A DNA stretch of 36,885 nt from Candidatus Gastranaerophilales bacterium (GTDB lineage: Bacteria > Cyanobacteriota > Vampirovibrionia > Gastranaerophilales > Gastranaerophilaceae): the NCBI GenBank assembly GCA_947624265.1, contig CANQJQ010000005.1:1-36885 (forward strand). The letters run 5' to 3'. Made by a program: the position numbers and the translations under genes. A model generated the notes under the pieces. The model was not told where the DNA came from and did no database searches. It was given only the letters and a program-made list of their open reading frames with translations. Shown in pieces: positions 1 through 8,094 of this stretch; within the stretch, counting starts at the first letter, position 1, and each line of letters starts with the position of its first letter.

Positions 1-1126
1 GTGCAATAGTAATTAATCCTGCACCGGGGATACCGGCGCAAGTAGAAGATGCAATAATTACAAGAACCATAATCTGAATAATTTGAATAGGATCAAGTGC
101 AACTCCGTATGCTTGAGTTAAAAATATTACACAAACTGTTTGGAATAATGCAGTACCATCCATATTTAATGTAGCCCCGAGAGGCAGAACAAAACTGCAT
201 ACCTTGTGAGATATACCGCGTTTTTCACAACAAGCAATAGTTAAAGGTAATGTTGCGCTGCTGCTTGCGGTACCGAATGCAACAAGTAATGCTTCAATAA
301 TGGCGGTATAGAAATTACCAACCGGAACTTTACTGAATATTTTAAGCATTAAAGGATATACAATGAAGAATTGTATACAAAAACCAATAAATACTATTGC
401 AAAGAACTTAGATATTGTTGAAAATATTGCCAGTCCGAAAGAGGAAACGGCAACCGTAGTTAAAGCAAAAATACCGGGAGCCGCAAATATCATAATCCAA
501 TCAGTAATTTTCATTGTAGCGGCAAATACAGATTCAAAGAACGATACGATTGGTCTTGATATTTCACCCACTTTAGACAATGCCAAAGAAAATATCAAAG
601 CAAAGAATATAATCGGAACCATCTCTCCTTTTGCAAGAGATTCTAAAGGATTTTGAGGTATCATATTTAAGAATATATTACCTATATTACCTCTTTGTTC
701 AGCAAGTGCACTGCTTACGTTATTTTGAATTTCTAATGCGGCAGTTTGGCTGATATATTCTTGCACCCCATACCCCGGTTTAAATCCGAGCACGAGAGCC
801 GCACCGATAACAACAGCTAAAACAGTAATTATACCATAATAAATTACCATCTTTTTACCGAATTTACCTATTTGTTTGCTGTCGCCAATGCTTGAAATAC
901 CGACAACTATGGCACTGCATACCAAAGGAATAACAACCATCTGAATTATTCTTATAAAGGCTTGCCCGACAATATTTAGCAAGTATACAAACCTTTTAAA
1001 GCTTTCGGGATTTTCATGAATAAAATTACCGAATATAATACCTGCTATAATTGCTATAAATATATGCCAGTTTCTTTTAATTCCCAAACCTATTGCAACA
1101 AATAATGTCTGTAAGTGTAATTTCAT
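1..1126 (-). CDS. DAACS-family sodium/proton:dicarboxylate (glutamate/aspartate-type) symporter, C-terminus cut by window edge
   Basis: A secondary transporter of the GltP/GltT/DctA family, which imports dicarboxylates or acidic amino acids with Na+ or H+. I translated the minus strand from the ATG at 1126; the frame is open for 375 codons to the window edge, so the C-terminal end is missing. Family hallmarks are visible: the serine-rich hairpin motif TASSSATLP, the NMDGTALF motif of TM7, and SSTCAGIPGAG of hairpin 2. Hydrophobic helices recur along the whole length. A ribosome binding site (GAGGT) lies just before the ATG. The gene is divergent from murC, and its predicted promoter (TTGAAT-17-TACAAT) carries a perfect palindrome over the -10. 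The exact substrate (glutamate, aspartate, C4-dicarboxylate or serine/threonine) cannot be settled. Confidence 0.9.
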   Translation of the reverse strand, partial: MKLHLQTLFVAIGLGIKRNWHIFIAIIAGIIFGNFIHENPESFKRFVYLLNIVGQAFIRIIQMVVIPLVCSAIVVGISSIGDSKQIGKFGKKMVIYYGIITVLAVVIGAALVLGFKPGYGVQEYISQTAALEIQNNVSSALAEQRGNIGNIFLNMIPQNPLESLAKGEMVPIIFFALIFSLALSKVGEISRPIVSFFESVFAATMKITDWIMIFAAPGIFALTTVAVSSFGLAIFSTISKFFAIVFIGFCIQFFIVYPLMLKIFSKVPVGNFYTAIIEALLVAFGTASSSATLPLTIACCEKRGISHKVCSFVLPLGATLNMDGTALFQTVCVIFLTQAYGVALDPIQIIQIMVLVIIASSTCAGIPGAGLITIA

Positions 1127-1154
1127 ATATACCTCAATCCATTCTAAAGTGTAA

Positions 1155-1168
1155 TAATTGTACAATTA
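1155..1168. repeat. 14-bp perfect palindrome, possible operator
   Basis: TAATTGTACAATTA is its own reverse complement. It overlaps the predicted -10 of the minus-strand symporter gene and lies in the divergent region shared with murC. A dimeric repressor site is an inference; an AT-rich palindrome can also arise by chance. Confidence 0.4.
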
Positions 1169-1185
1169 ATTAAACAATAATTCAA
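1157..1185 (-). promoter_or_regulatory. Promoter of the DAACS symporter gene
   Basis: On the minus strand, TTGAAT (1180-1185) and TACAAT (1157-1162) are separated by exactly 17 nt, about 30 nt upstream of the symporter ATG. This is a good sigma-70-type match. A 14-bp perfect palindrome (1155-1168) covers the -10 element and is a likely operator. Confidence 0.5.
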
Positions 1186-1227
1186 CCATTTAATAAAATT
1201 TATCAGTAAAATTAAAAAAATTTTTTG

Positions 1228-1233
1228 TATAAT
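1228..1233 (+). promoter_or_regulatory. -10 element of the murC operon
   Basis: A perfect TATAAT lies 26 nt before the murC ATG. I see no convincing -35 hexamer at 16-18 nt upstream, where the sequence is A/T tracts. Confidence 0.4.
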
Positions 1234-1259
1234 AAATATATAGATTTGGGAATAAGTTC

Positions 1260-2660
1260 ATGGAAATTGAAAAAAATATCTATCATTTTATAGCTATCGG
1301 CGGAGTCGGAATGAGCGGTTTAGCAAAATACCTTGCTCAAAGAGGTGCACAAGTTTCAGGTTCGGATATTCAGGAAAGTAAATACACACATTTGCTTGAA
1401 GATATAGGCATTAAGGTTTTTATCGGGCACAACAAAGATTATATAAAAGACAATATGATTATTGTTGCAAGCAGTGCGGTGAAAAATTCTAATCCCGAAA
1501 TACAAAGAGCTAAAGAATTGGGATTAAAAATATACCATCGTTCGGATATTTTACAAATGATTTCGGATGAATTTTCAAAAGACAATAACTCTTATTTTAT
1601 TGGTTTTTCAGGTACTCATGGAAAAACTACAACATCAGGATTATGTTCTTATGTATTAGATAAAGCAGGTTTAAATCCTTCTTTTGTTGTCGGAGGAATT
1701 ATTCCCGATATTAATACAAATGCACAGTATAACCAAGGTAAATATTTTATAGCAGAACTTGATGAATCTGACGGTACAATTCAAAAATATTCAACTGATA
1801 TTTCCGTAATTAATAATATGGATGAAGATCATCTTGACTACTATACCAACGGATTTGATGATATTTCAAAAACATTTAATATGTTTTTATCTAATAAACC
1901 GGATCAAAAAGTACTTATTAACATTGATAATGAAGGCAACAGAAAGTTTATAAAGCTATATCCCAATTATAATTATATTACATACGGCTTTAATAATGCG
2001 GACTATACTGCTAAAAATATCATATATAACGGATTAAAAACAGAATTTGATATATATTATAATGATAAAAAAATTGATTCTCTTAAACTGTCAATATTAG
2101 GCAAACATAACGTGTATAATGCATTGGCTGTCTATGCCTCATTAAAAGAATCAAACATAAATGCTACTGATTTAAAAGAATATTTTTACTCTTTTACAGG
2201 CATGGGGCGCAGATTTCAAAAAGTTTGTGAATTTAACTGTATAACTGTTTATGATGACTATGCACATCACCCTAACGAAATAAAAACAACTCTTGAAAGC
2301 GTAAAAAAAGCTATAACCGATAAAAGAATTGTTGCAATTTTTCAACCTCACAGATATTCAAGACTGAAAAACTTGTGGAAAGAATTTTTAAATGCCTTCG
2401 ATTATGCGGATAAATTATTTATATTGGATGTATATTCAGCAGGAGAAGATAAAATAGATAATATTAACTCAGAAAATTTTTCTAAAGAGATAAATCATAA
2501 TAATGCTGAGTATATTTCGGGAGATATTATAGAGTGTGCAGAAAAGATATATCCGCTCTTAAATAAAGATGATATTATAATTACCCTTGGGGCGGGAAGC
2601 ATTACAAAACTTGGCAAATTATTGGAAGATAACAGTAAAAAAGGTGCAGTAATTGACTGA
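1260..2660 (+). CDS. murC: UDP-N-acetylmuramate--L-alanine ligase MurC
   Basis: Cytoplasmic Mur ligase that adds L-alanine to UDP-MurNAc with ATP, the first step of stem-peptide synthesis. At 466 residues it has normal length. The N-terminal Rossmann motif GGVGMSGLA (residues 14-22) binds the UDP-sugar. The ATP P-loop GTHGKTTT is at 118-125. ELDESDGT (166-173) and NMDEDHLDYY (186-195) are central-domain motifs, and HNVYNALA and the C-terminal YDDYAHHPNEI and FQPHRYSR follow. Only a weak purine-rich ribosome binding site (GGGA) precedes the ATG. It is the first gene of murC-murB-ddl-ftsQ, and its stop codon overlaps the murB start by 8 nt, which implies translational coupling. Confidence 0.97.
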   Translation: MEIEKNIYHFIAIGGVGMSGLAKYLAQRGAQVSGSDIQESKYTHLLEDIGIKVFIGHNKDYIKDNMIIVASSAVKNSNPEIQRAKELGLKIYHRSDILQMISDEFSKDNNSYFIGFSGTHGKTTTSGLCSYVLDKAGLNPSFVVGGIIPDINTNAQYNQGKYFIAELDESDGTIQKYSTDISVINNMDEDHLDYYTNGFDDISKTFNMFLSNKPDQKVLINIDNEGNRKFIKLYPNYNYITYGFNNADYTAKNIIYNGLKTEFDIYYNDKKIDSLKLSILGKHNVYNALAVYASLKESNINATDLKEYFYSFTGMGRRFQKVCEFNCITVYDDYAHHPNEIKTTLESVKKAITDKRIVAIFQPHRYSRLKNLWKEFLNAFDYADKLFILDVYSAGEDKIDNINSENFSKEINHNNAEYISGDIIECAEKIYPLLNKDDIIITLGAGSITKLGKLLEDNSKKGAVID

Positions 2661-3549
2661 AATATTTGAAAATTATGAAATAAAAAATGAATCTACATTT
2701 AAAATCGGCGGTAAAGTAAAAAAAATTGCCTTTCCTTCGTCAATTGATGACCTTGTTAACCTTTTAAATTCCAATGAATATGATATTGTGCTTGGCGGGT
2801 GTTCTAACGTACTTTTTAGCTCGGGTTATATAAATAAAAATATAATTATTACAAAGAACATAAACGAATTTAAAATAGAAGATGACAGAATATATGTTTC
2901 TTGCGGAACAAAAGGTCCTTTAGTTTCAAAAAGTGTTATGGATAAAACTTTAAGCGGATTTGAGTTTTTAATAGGTTTCCCCGGAACTTTCGGAGGGATG
3001 ATTACAATGAATGCATCAGCCCACAATCAGTCAATTTCGGATTGCTTTGTATGTGCTGATGTTTTTGATAAATATACAAAAAAAATATTGAAGCTAAAAA
3101 AGAATGATATGAACTTTTCATATAGAAATTCTGTACTAAAAGATAAAAGATATATAGTTATAAGTGCTGAATTTAAACTCAATAGAGGAAATAAAGAGCA
3201 AATTAATGAAATCATGAAAAGAAATATTGAATTCAGAAAAAAACATCAGCCTTCTTTATCCTTCGGTAACGCAGGAAGCATATTTAAGAATCCCACTAAT
3301 GATTCAGCAGGCAGACTCTTGGATTTATGTGAAATGAAAGGCGTATGTGAAGGCGGAGCTAAAGTATTTGATAAACACGCTAATTTTATATTAAATTTTA
3401 ATAATGCAACTTCAACTGATGTTCTAACTCTTATGTATAAAATGTATTCAAAAGTCAGAGAAAAATATACAATAGAATTAAAACCTGAAATTATATTTAT
3501 AGAAGGGGACAATATACAGGAAAATAAATTATGGGAAATAATGAATTAA
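2653..3549 (+). CDS. murB: UDP-N-acetylenolpyruvoylglucosamine reductase MurB (TTG start)
   Basis: FAD enzyme that reduces UDP-GlcNAc-enolpyruvate to UDP-MurNAc with NADPH in the cytoplasm. It has 298 residues, with the short MurB layout. Visible motifs are GCSNVLFSSG (FAD binding), GFPGTFGGMITMNA, SYRNS, and GSIFKNP at 208-214, whose Ser209 is the expected proton donor. KPEIIFIEG near the C-terminus contains the catalytic Glu279. The start is a TTG inside the end of murC, preceded by AAAAAAGGTG at a normal distance. No ATG fits the family N-terminus better. It overlaps murC by 8 nt and ddl by 19 nt. Confidence 0.96.
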   Translation: MTEIFENYEIKNESTFKIGGKVKKIAFPSSIDDLVNLLNSNEYDIVLGGCSNVLFSSGYINKNIIITKNINEFKIEDDRIYVSCGTKGPLVSKSVMDKTLSGFEFLIGFPGTFGGMITMNASAHNQSISDCFVCADVFDKYTKKILKLKKNDMNFSYRNSVLKDKRYIVISAEFKLNRGNKEQINEIMKRNIEFRKKHQPSLSFGNAGSIFKNPTNDSAGRLLDLCEMKGVCEGGAKVFDKHANFILNFNNATSTDVLTLMYKMYSKVREKYTIELKPEIIFIEGDNIQENKLWEIMN

Positions 3550-4484
3550 AAAAATACTCAACCGATACAAAAATTGGGGTTCTGTATGGAGGCTTATCCA
3601 GCGAAAGAGAAGTATCTCTCAGATCAGGGAAGAATGTATTTGAGGCATTAAAGAGACTGGGGTATACAAATGTTGTTCTTTTGGATGTTGATAAAAACAT
3701 TGCAGAAAAGCTTAAATCAGAAAATATAAAAGTTGCCTATAATGCGCTCCACGGCAAATTTGGCGAGGATGGCTGCATTCAGGGAATATTAGAACTTTTA
3801 AAAATAGAATATACGGGATGCGGAGTAATGGCAAGTGCTATTACAATGAACAAAGAATATACAAAGAGAATTTTATCGACCAATAAAGATATTATAATGG
3901 CAAAATCCGCCTTTATAAGACAGGGCGACGATATATATCAAAAGACTAAAGATTTAAAATATCCCTTATTTACAAAACCGGTCAGCGAAGGTTCAAGCTT
4001 TGGTATGACAAAAGTTAATACAAAAGAAGAACTTCAAGCCGCTTATAATACCGCAATTAAATATAATAATGATGTTTTAGCGGAAGAATTTATAGACGGA
4101 TTTTTTGTAACCGTCGGAGTGCTGGAAAAAGACAATAAACCGTTTGCCACCGAAATTCTTGAAATCAGACCAAAAACGGAATGGTACGATTTTGAAGCAA
4201 AATACACAAAAGGGATGACAGATTTTATTGTACCAGCCAATTTGAATGAAACTGTTACAAATAGGGTAAAAGATATGGCTGTAAAAGCTTTTGAAACAGC
4301 CGGCTGTCGTGGAGTTTCAAGGATTGATTTTATGATGAAGGATAATATTCCGTATTTATTAGAAATTAACACAAGCCCGGGTATGACTGATATAAGCGAT
4401 CTTCCCGCACAGGCAGCAGCTATGGGAATTGATTATGATAACCTTGTTTTATTAATTTTAAATAATGCAGGACTAAATAAATAA
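3531..4484 (+). CDS. ddl: D-alanine--D-alanine ligase Ddl
   Basis: ATP-grasp ligase that joins two D-alanines for the peptidoglycan stem. At 317 residues it has normal length. Motifs are GGLSSEREVSLRSG (20-33), HGKFGEDG (74-81), KPVSEGSSFGMTKV (149-162), FEAKY (221-225), RIDFM and LEINTSPGMT. The ligase keeps Tyr225 after Lys224, the position equivalent to E. coli DdlB Tyr216. Depsipeptide (D-Ala-D-Lac) ligases carry Phe there, so ordinary D-Ala-D-Ala synthesis is predicted. The ATG lies 19 nt inside murB behind an AGGAAAA ribosome binding site, and the stop shares one base with ftsQ (TAATG). Confidence 0.96.
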   Translation: MGNNELKKYSTDTKIGVLYGGLSSEREVSLRSGKNVFEALKRLGYTNVVLLDVDKNIAEKLKSENIKVAYNALHGKFGEDGCIQGILELLKIEYTGCGVMASAITMNKEYTKRILSTNKDIIMAKSAFIRQGDDIYQKTKDLKYPLFTKPVSEGSSFGMTKVNTKEELQAAYNTAIKYNNDVLAEEFIDGFFVTVGVLEKDNKPFATEILEIRPKTEWYDFEAKYTKGMTDFIVPANLNETVTNRVKDMAVKAFETAGCRGVSRIDFMMKDNIPYLLEINTSPGMTDISDLPAQAAAMGIDYDNLVLLILNNAGLNK

Positions 4485-5329
4485 TGAGTTTTGAATATTC
4501 CGTAGAAAGAAGATTAAGACAGCAAAAACTCCGCAGAAAAGCAAGACGCGGAGAAATTGCCCTTAGAAGATTATATAAATTCATAAGATTTTTATTTATT
4601 ATGCTCCTTTTTTATCTTGTATACAGAATATTTATCTGCCATTATTGGTATCTACCAAACAATATTTATAATGATAAAAGCGGCAAGCATCTTGAAATAT
4701 TAGGAAACTCAATAGTATCAAACGATAAAATATTAAATGAATTGAAAAAGTTCCCGTTTGAGAAAAAGCCTATTTACAGAATTAATCCCGATAAAATTGC
4801 AAATCAAATAGAACAGTTAACTCCCGTTAAAAGAGCTTACATAAGAAGATATTGGCTTCCTGCAAGATTAGTTATAATGGTGGAAGAAGTTACACCGGCT
4901 ATTGTGATTGCGCCAACGGAGAATGCACCGGTTATATTGGCATTTTCCCGAACGGGAGAAACAATAGGTAAAGAGTACCTTCCCATTAAGGATAATGATG
5001 TAATTAAAATACTGAGCTACGGAACTAAAGGTGATGATTATAAAGATTGGGATATTGAAAAAATCAATAGTTTATATAAATTAGGGAAATTAATAGAAGA
5101 ATATTCGGGAGAAAAAGTAGCGTATATTGACTTAAGAACACCGCATGATGCTTATGCTCAATTGCAAACAGTAAGGCTAAGATTAGGTGAAATCGATGTT
5201 TCGGTATTTGAGAGAATAAAAGCAATATATGATATACTTCCGGTTATAAAACAAAAACAATTAAAGGTTAAATATGTTGATTTATCCTGGAAAGAAACAA
5301 AGTACATAAAAGAAGATGTAGGCGGTTAA
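4484..5329 (+). CDS. ftsQ: Cell division protein FtsQ/DivIB
   Basis: Bitopic divisome protein that links early and late cell-division proteins in the envelope. Its 281 residues show the family layout. A strongly basic cytoplasmic N-terminus (1-30) comes first, then one membrane helix at about 33-53. A POTRA domain follows from about 67 (LEILGNSIVSNDKIL) to about 135 (RLVIMVEEVTPAIVI), and then the beta domain. It is coupled to ddl by a TAATG overlap. In many genomes ftsA and ftsZ come next; here the operon ends and the ribosomal block begins after 151 nt. Sequence conservation in this family is low, so the call leans on architecture and position. Confidence 0.88.
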   Translation: MSFEYSVERRLRQQKLRRKARRGEIALRRLYKFIRFLFIMLLFYLVYRIFICHYWYLPNNIYNDKSGKHLEILGNSIVSNDKILNELKKFPFEKKPIYRINPDKIANQIEQLTPVKRAYIRRYWLPARLVIMVEEVTPAIVIAPTENAPVILAFSRTGETIGKEYLPIKDNDVIKILSYGTKGDDYKDWDIEKINSLYKLGKLIEEYSGEKVAYIDLRTPHDAYAQLQTVRLRLGEIDVSVFERIKAIYDILPVIKQKQLKVKYVDLSWKETKYIKEDVGG

Positions 5330-5338
5330 TAATATTGC

Positions 5339-5369
5339 TTGCAAAAAAATATTTATGTATTAATATAAT
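5339..5369 (+). promoter_or_regulatory. Probable promoter of the rpsE operon
   Basis: TTGCAA (5339-5344) and a perfect TATAAT (5364-5369) are spaced by 19 nt, slightly long. Transcription would begin near 5376, before the leader hairpin at 5395-5437. Confidence 0.4.
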
Positions 5370-5394
5370 CTTGTCAGAAAATTTAAATCCAACC

Positions 5395-5449
5395 CATAAC
5401 AATAACAAACTTAAATAAAATTAAGCGTTTTGTTATGTTTTTTATTTTT
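5395..5449 (+). terminator. AT-rich terminator-like hairpin, either ftsQ terminator or rpsE leader attenuator
   Basis: CATAACAA (5395-5402) pairs with TTGTTATG (5430-5437), and inside it CTTAA (5410-5414) pairs with TTAAG (5421-5425). A T-rich tract runs 5438-5449. It would end murC-ftsQ transcription. However, the predicted rpsE promoter lies upstream of it, so it would also sit in the rpsE leader and might attenuate that operon. The internal loop makes the stem weak. Confidence 0.45.
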
Positions 5450-5480
5450 AAGGATTATTACTAAATGAAAGGTACTTAAA

Positions 5481-6020
5481 GTGGAAGAAACTAAGACTAA
5501 ATCTAAGAAAAAAAAGATTGAAACCGTAGCAGAACCGGTTCAAAGCGAATGGAAAGAACAGGTTATACAGGTAAGAAGAGTAACAAAAGTTGTAAAAGGC
5601 GGTAAAAAACTAAGCTTTAGAGCAATAGTTGTTGTAGGGAATAAGAACGGTCAAGTAGGTGTAGGCTGTGCAAAGGCAGCCGAAGTTATTATTGCGATAC
5701 AAAAAGCTGTTGCTGACGGAAGAAAAAATTTAATAAATGTACCGATATTTAAAACAACAATACCGCATCCAATTACAGGAAGAAGCGGAGCCGGCAGTGT
5801 AATGCTGAAACCTGCTTCACAAGGTACCGGAGTTATCGCGGGCGGTGCTGTTCGTGCAGTATTAGAACTTGCAGGGATTGAAAATATTCTAAGTAAATCC
5901 TTAGGGTCTAAATCACCTTTAAACGCTGCTAATGCAACTTTAAACGCACTTCAAGAGCTTAAATCATTTGATGTGGTTGCAAAAAGACGCGGATTATCAT
6001 TAAAAGATATGCTAAATTAA
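5481..6020 (+). CDS. rpsE: 30S ribosomal protein S5 (GTG start)
   Basis: Small-subunit protein at the mRNA entry and accuracy region of the ribosome. It has 179 residues with a charged, Lys-rich N-terminal extension. The S5 double-stranded RNA-binding domain covers about 30-95 ([31 protein letters not shown]). The conserved C-terminal half contains [18 protein letters not shown] and [12 protein letters not shown]. The GTG start follows GAAAGGT by 8 nt. A four-codon frame (ATG at 5465, stop at 5477) lies just upstream and is probably chance. In the classical spc operon rplR precedes rpsE; here the block starts at rpsE behind ftsQ. Confidence 0.97.
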   Translation: MEETKTKSKKKKIETVAEPVQSEWKEQVIQVRRVTKVVKGGKKLSFRAIVVVGNKNGQVGVGCAKAAEVIIAIQKAVADGRKNLINVPIFKTTIPHPITGRSGAGSVMLKPASQGTGVIAGGAVRAVLELAGIENILSKSLGSKSPLNAANATLNALQELKSFDVVAKRRGLSLKDMLN

Positions 6021-6033
6021 GAGGATAACAACA

Positions 6034-6219
6034 ATGGCAAAAAATAAAAAAATAAAAATAACCTTAGTAAAGAGCCTTATAGGTTCAACAGAAAAACAAA
6101 GAAGAGTTGCTAAAGCTCTTGGTTTAACAAAAAAAGACCAAACAGTAGAACATGAAAATTCGGCAGTAATTATGGGTATGGTAAATTCAATTCCCCATTT
6201 ATTAAAAGTTGCTGAGTAA
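6034..6219 (+). CDS. rpmD: 50S ribosomal protein L30
   Basis: Small large-subunit protein of 61 residues. The L30 signature is visible in KIKITLVKSLIGSTEKQRRVAKALGL, with the usual hydrophobic ending around VMGMVNSIPHLL. The ATG follows an AGAGGATAAC ribosome binding site 14 nt after rpsE, and rplO starts 16 nt after the stop. The order rpsE-rpmD-rplO is conserved in the spc operon and supports the call. Confidence 0.95.
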   Translation: MAKNKKIKITLVKSLIGSTEKQRRVAKALGLTKKDQTVEHENSAVIMGMVNSIPHLLKVAE

Positions 6220-6235
6220 TTGGAAGGAAATAACA

Positions 6236-6688
6236 ATGACTGAAAGAATAAAATTAGAAGATTTAAGACCTCAAGAAGGCGCTACCGGCAAAGAAAAACG
6301 TGTAGGCAGAGGCAGATCCTCGGGACACGGCAAAACATCTTGCCGCGGTAATAACGGGGAAGGACAACGTTCAGGACGTTCTTCAAAGAGAGGATTTGAA
6401 GGCGGTCAAATGCCGGGCTACAGACAAATGCCAAAATTAAAAGGATTTAAAAACTTTAATGCAATATGCTGCGGAGAAATAAATGTTGGCGATTTGGCTA
6501 ATATGAAAGAAACAGAAATTACGTTAGAATCTTTAATTAAAGCAGGTAAAGTATCATCAAGGGCACAAGTATTAAGAGTACTCGGTAACGGTGAAATTTC
6601 AAAAGCAGTAAACGTTAGTGCAAGATACTTTACACAATCAGCAAAAGAAAAAATTGAAAAAGCAGGCGGAAAGGCACAGTTAGTATAA
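6236..6688 (+). CDS. rplO: 50S ribosomal protein L15
   Basis: Large-subunit protein, 150 residues from the chosen start. The N-terminal third is glycine- and arginine-rich and disordered (GRGRSSGHGKTS, GEGQRSGRSSKRGFEGGQMP). The globular C-terminal domain contains INVGDLANM and the VLGNGEISKAVNVSA segment. I chose the ATG at 6236 because GGAAGGAAA precedes it. The open frame extends to a TTG at 6209, but that would overlap rpmD and lacks a ribosome binding site. The stop shares a base with the secY start (TAATG). Confidence 0.96.
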   Translation: MTERIKLEDLRPQEGATGKEKRVGRGRSSGHGKTSCRGNNGEGQRSGRSSKRGFEGGQMPGYRQMPKLKGFKNFNAICCGEINVGDLANMKETEITLESLIKAGKVSSRAQVLRVLGNGEISKAVNVSARYFTQSAKEKIEKAGGKAQLV

Positions 6689-8031
6689 TGCAGCAATATA
6701 CACCGAGTCAGCAAAATTTGCAGACAATGTTATCAAACCTGAACATTGCAGGATTAAAGACAAAAATATTGTTTACCCTTGCAATGATATTGATATTTCG
6801 TTTTTGTGCACAACTTCCGTTATTTGGTATTGATGCTCAAAATTTTGCGAATTTAGCTGCAACAAATAATCTGATAGGATTTTTGGATATGTTTTCGGGC
6901 GGTGCGCTTGGAAATGTTTCCATTATAGCACTTGGAATAGGTCCATATATTACCGCTTCAATTATTATGCAGTTGTTAGCTGTTGTTATTCCTCAGCTTG
7001 AACAATTACAAAAAGAAGAAGGCGAAGCTGGAAGAAGAAAATTATCTCAATATACAAGGATTTTTACAATAATTATCGCGGCAGTTCAAGCCTTTGTGTT
7101 CGTTTTATATTTGGTTAAAACAGCAAGAGGCGCTATAATGCCTGATGTAAACCTTATTTCCTTCGCAGTTGGTTCAATTGTTATATTAACGGCAGGATCT
7201 GCATTTACTATGTGGATGGCCGAACTTATGACTGAGCGCGGTATCGGAAACGGTGCATCAATGCTTATCTTTTGCGGTATTATTTCAAAAATACCTTTTT
7301 ATACAGGTCAAACCGCAACTCTTGTCAGAGGTAATTCAGCCTTGCAGCCGGGTTTGGTATTATTACTTTTAATTTTCTTTGCAACAATGATATTTATTGT
7401 TATTATGCAGGAAGCATCAAGAAAGGTAATAATAGTCAACCCAAGACGTCAGGTTGGGAACAAGGTTTACGGAGGAACAAATACATATATTCCGTTTAAG
7501 CTTAATCCCGGTGGTGTTATGCCTATCATCTTTGCAATTGCTATTTTATTATTCCCGACAACCATTTTAGGACTTGTTGGTCAGGCAAATATCAGCAATG
7601 AAGTTTTAAGAAACATAATTGTTACAATATCAAACCTTTTAAGTCCTTCGGGAATTGTTTATAATATTGTATATTTTGTATTAATTGTTGCTTTAACATT
7701 TTTCTATGCATCTATTATACCTAATTTACAACCTAAAGAAATAGCAACTAACTTAAAGAAATACGGCTCATCAATTCCGGGGATAAAACCGGGTAAACCG
7801 ACAGCGGAAGCACTTGATAAGATTTTAAGCAAAACAACCTTTATCGGTGCATTCGGACTGGGTATTATTGCATTAATTCCCTCTATGGCGTGCCATGTTA
7901 CGGGAATTACAACTCTGCAAGGTATCGGAGCTACTTCTTTAATAATTATGGTCGGTGTTGCTCTTGACTTTATTAACCAAGTCAGAACAAACCTATTACC
8001 AAAAAATTATGAAAGCTTCTTAAAACAATAA
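6688..8031 (+). CDS. secY: Preprotein translocase subunit SecY
   Basis: Channel subunit of the SecYEG translocon in the inner membrane. It has 447 residues and about ten hydrophobic helices. Family motifs are visible: FRFCAQLPLFGID, GIGPYITASIIMQLL, the cytoplasmic EGEAGRRKLSQYTR loop, TERGIGNGASMLIF, and the conserved cytosolic segment NPRRQVGNKVYGGTNTYIPFKLNPGGVMPIIFA, which contacts SecA and the ribosome. It is coupled to rplO by a TAATG overlap and followed by a strong intrinsic terminator, which closes the rpsE-rpmD-rplO-secY unit. Confidence 0.97.
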   Translation: MQQYTPSQQNLQTMLSNLNIAGLKTKILFTLAMILIFRFCAQLPLFGIDAQNFANLAATNNLIGFLDMFSGGALGNVSIIALGIGPYITASIIMQLLAVVIPQLEQLQKEEGEAGRRKLSQYTRIFTIIIAAVQAFVFVLYLVKTARGAIMPDVNLISFAVGSIVILTAGSAFTMWMAELMTERGIGNGASMLIFCGIISKIPFYTGQTATLVRGNSALQPGLVLLLLIFFATMIFIVIMQEASRKVIIVNPRRQVGNKVYGGTNTYIPFKLNPGGVMPIIFAIAILLFPTTILGLVGQANISNEVLRNIIVTISNLLSPSGIVYNIVYFVLIVALTFFYASIIPNLQPKEIATNLKKYGSSIPGIKPGKPTAEALDKILSKTTFIGAFGLGIIALIPSMACHVTGITTLQGIGATSLIIMVGVALDFINQVRTNLLPKNYESFLKQ

Positions 8032-8033
8032 AC

Positions 8034-8062
8034 AAAAGAGCCTGTAGCAAGGCTCTTTTTTT
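8034..8062 (+). terminator. Intrinsic terminator after secY
   Basis: AAAAGAGCC (8034-8042) pairs perfectly with GGCTCTTTT (8051-8059) across an 8-nt loop, and the T tract runs to 8062. It separates secY from adk. Confidence 0.85.
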
Positions 8063-8066
8063 GTGC

Positions 8067-8072
8067 TATAAT
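8067..8072 (+). promoter_or_regulatory. -10 element upstream of adk
   Basis: A perfect TATAAT sits immediately after the secY terminator and 22 nt before the adk ATG. No clear -35 is seen, because the terminator stem occupies that position. Confidence 0.4.
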
Positions 8073-8094
8073 TTTACTGAAAAAAGGGCAAGAT

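Noticed and set aside
363-656. 97-codon plus-strand frame
   Set aside because: It is the opposite-strand shadow of the DAACS symporter, whose motifs are clear on the minus strand.
5465-5479. Four-codon frame before rpsE
   Set aside because: It overlaps the rpsE ribosome binding site and is short enough to be chance.
6209-6235. Upstream TTG extension of L15
   Set aside because: It overlaps rpmD and lacks a binding site; the ATG at 6236 has GGAAGGAAA and gives the normal L15 N-terminus.
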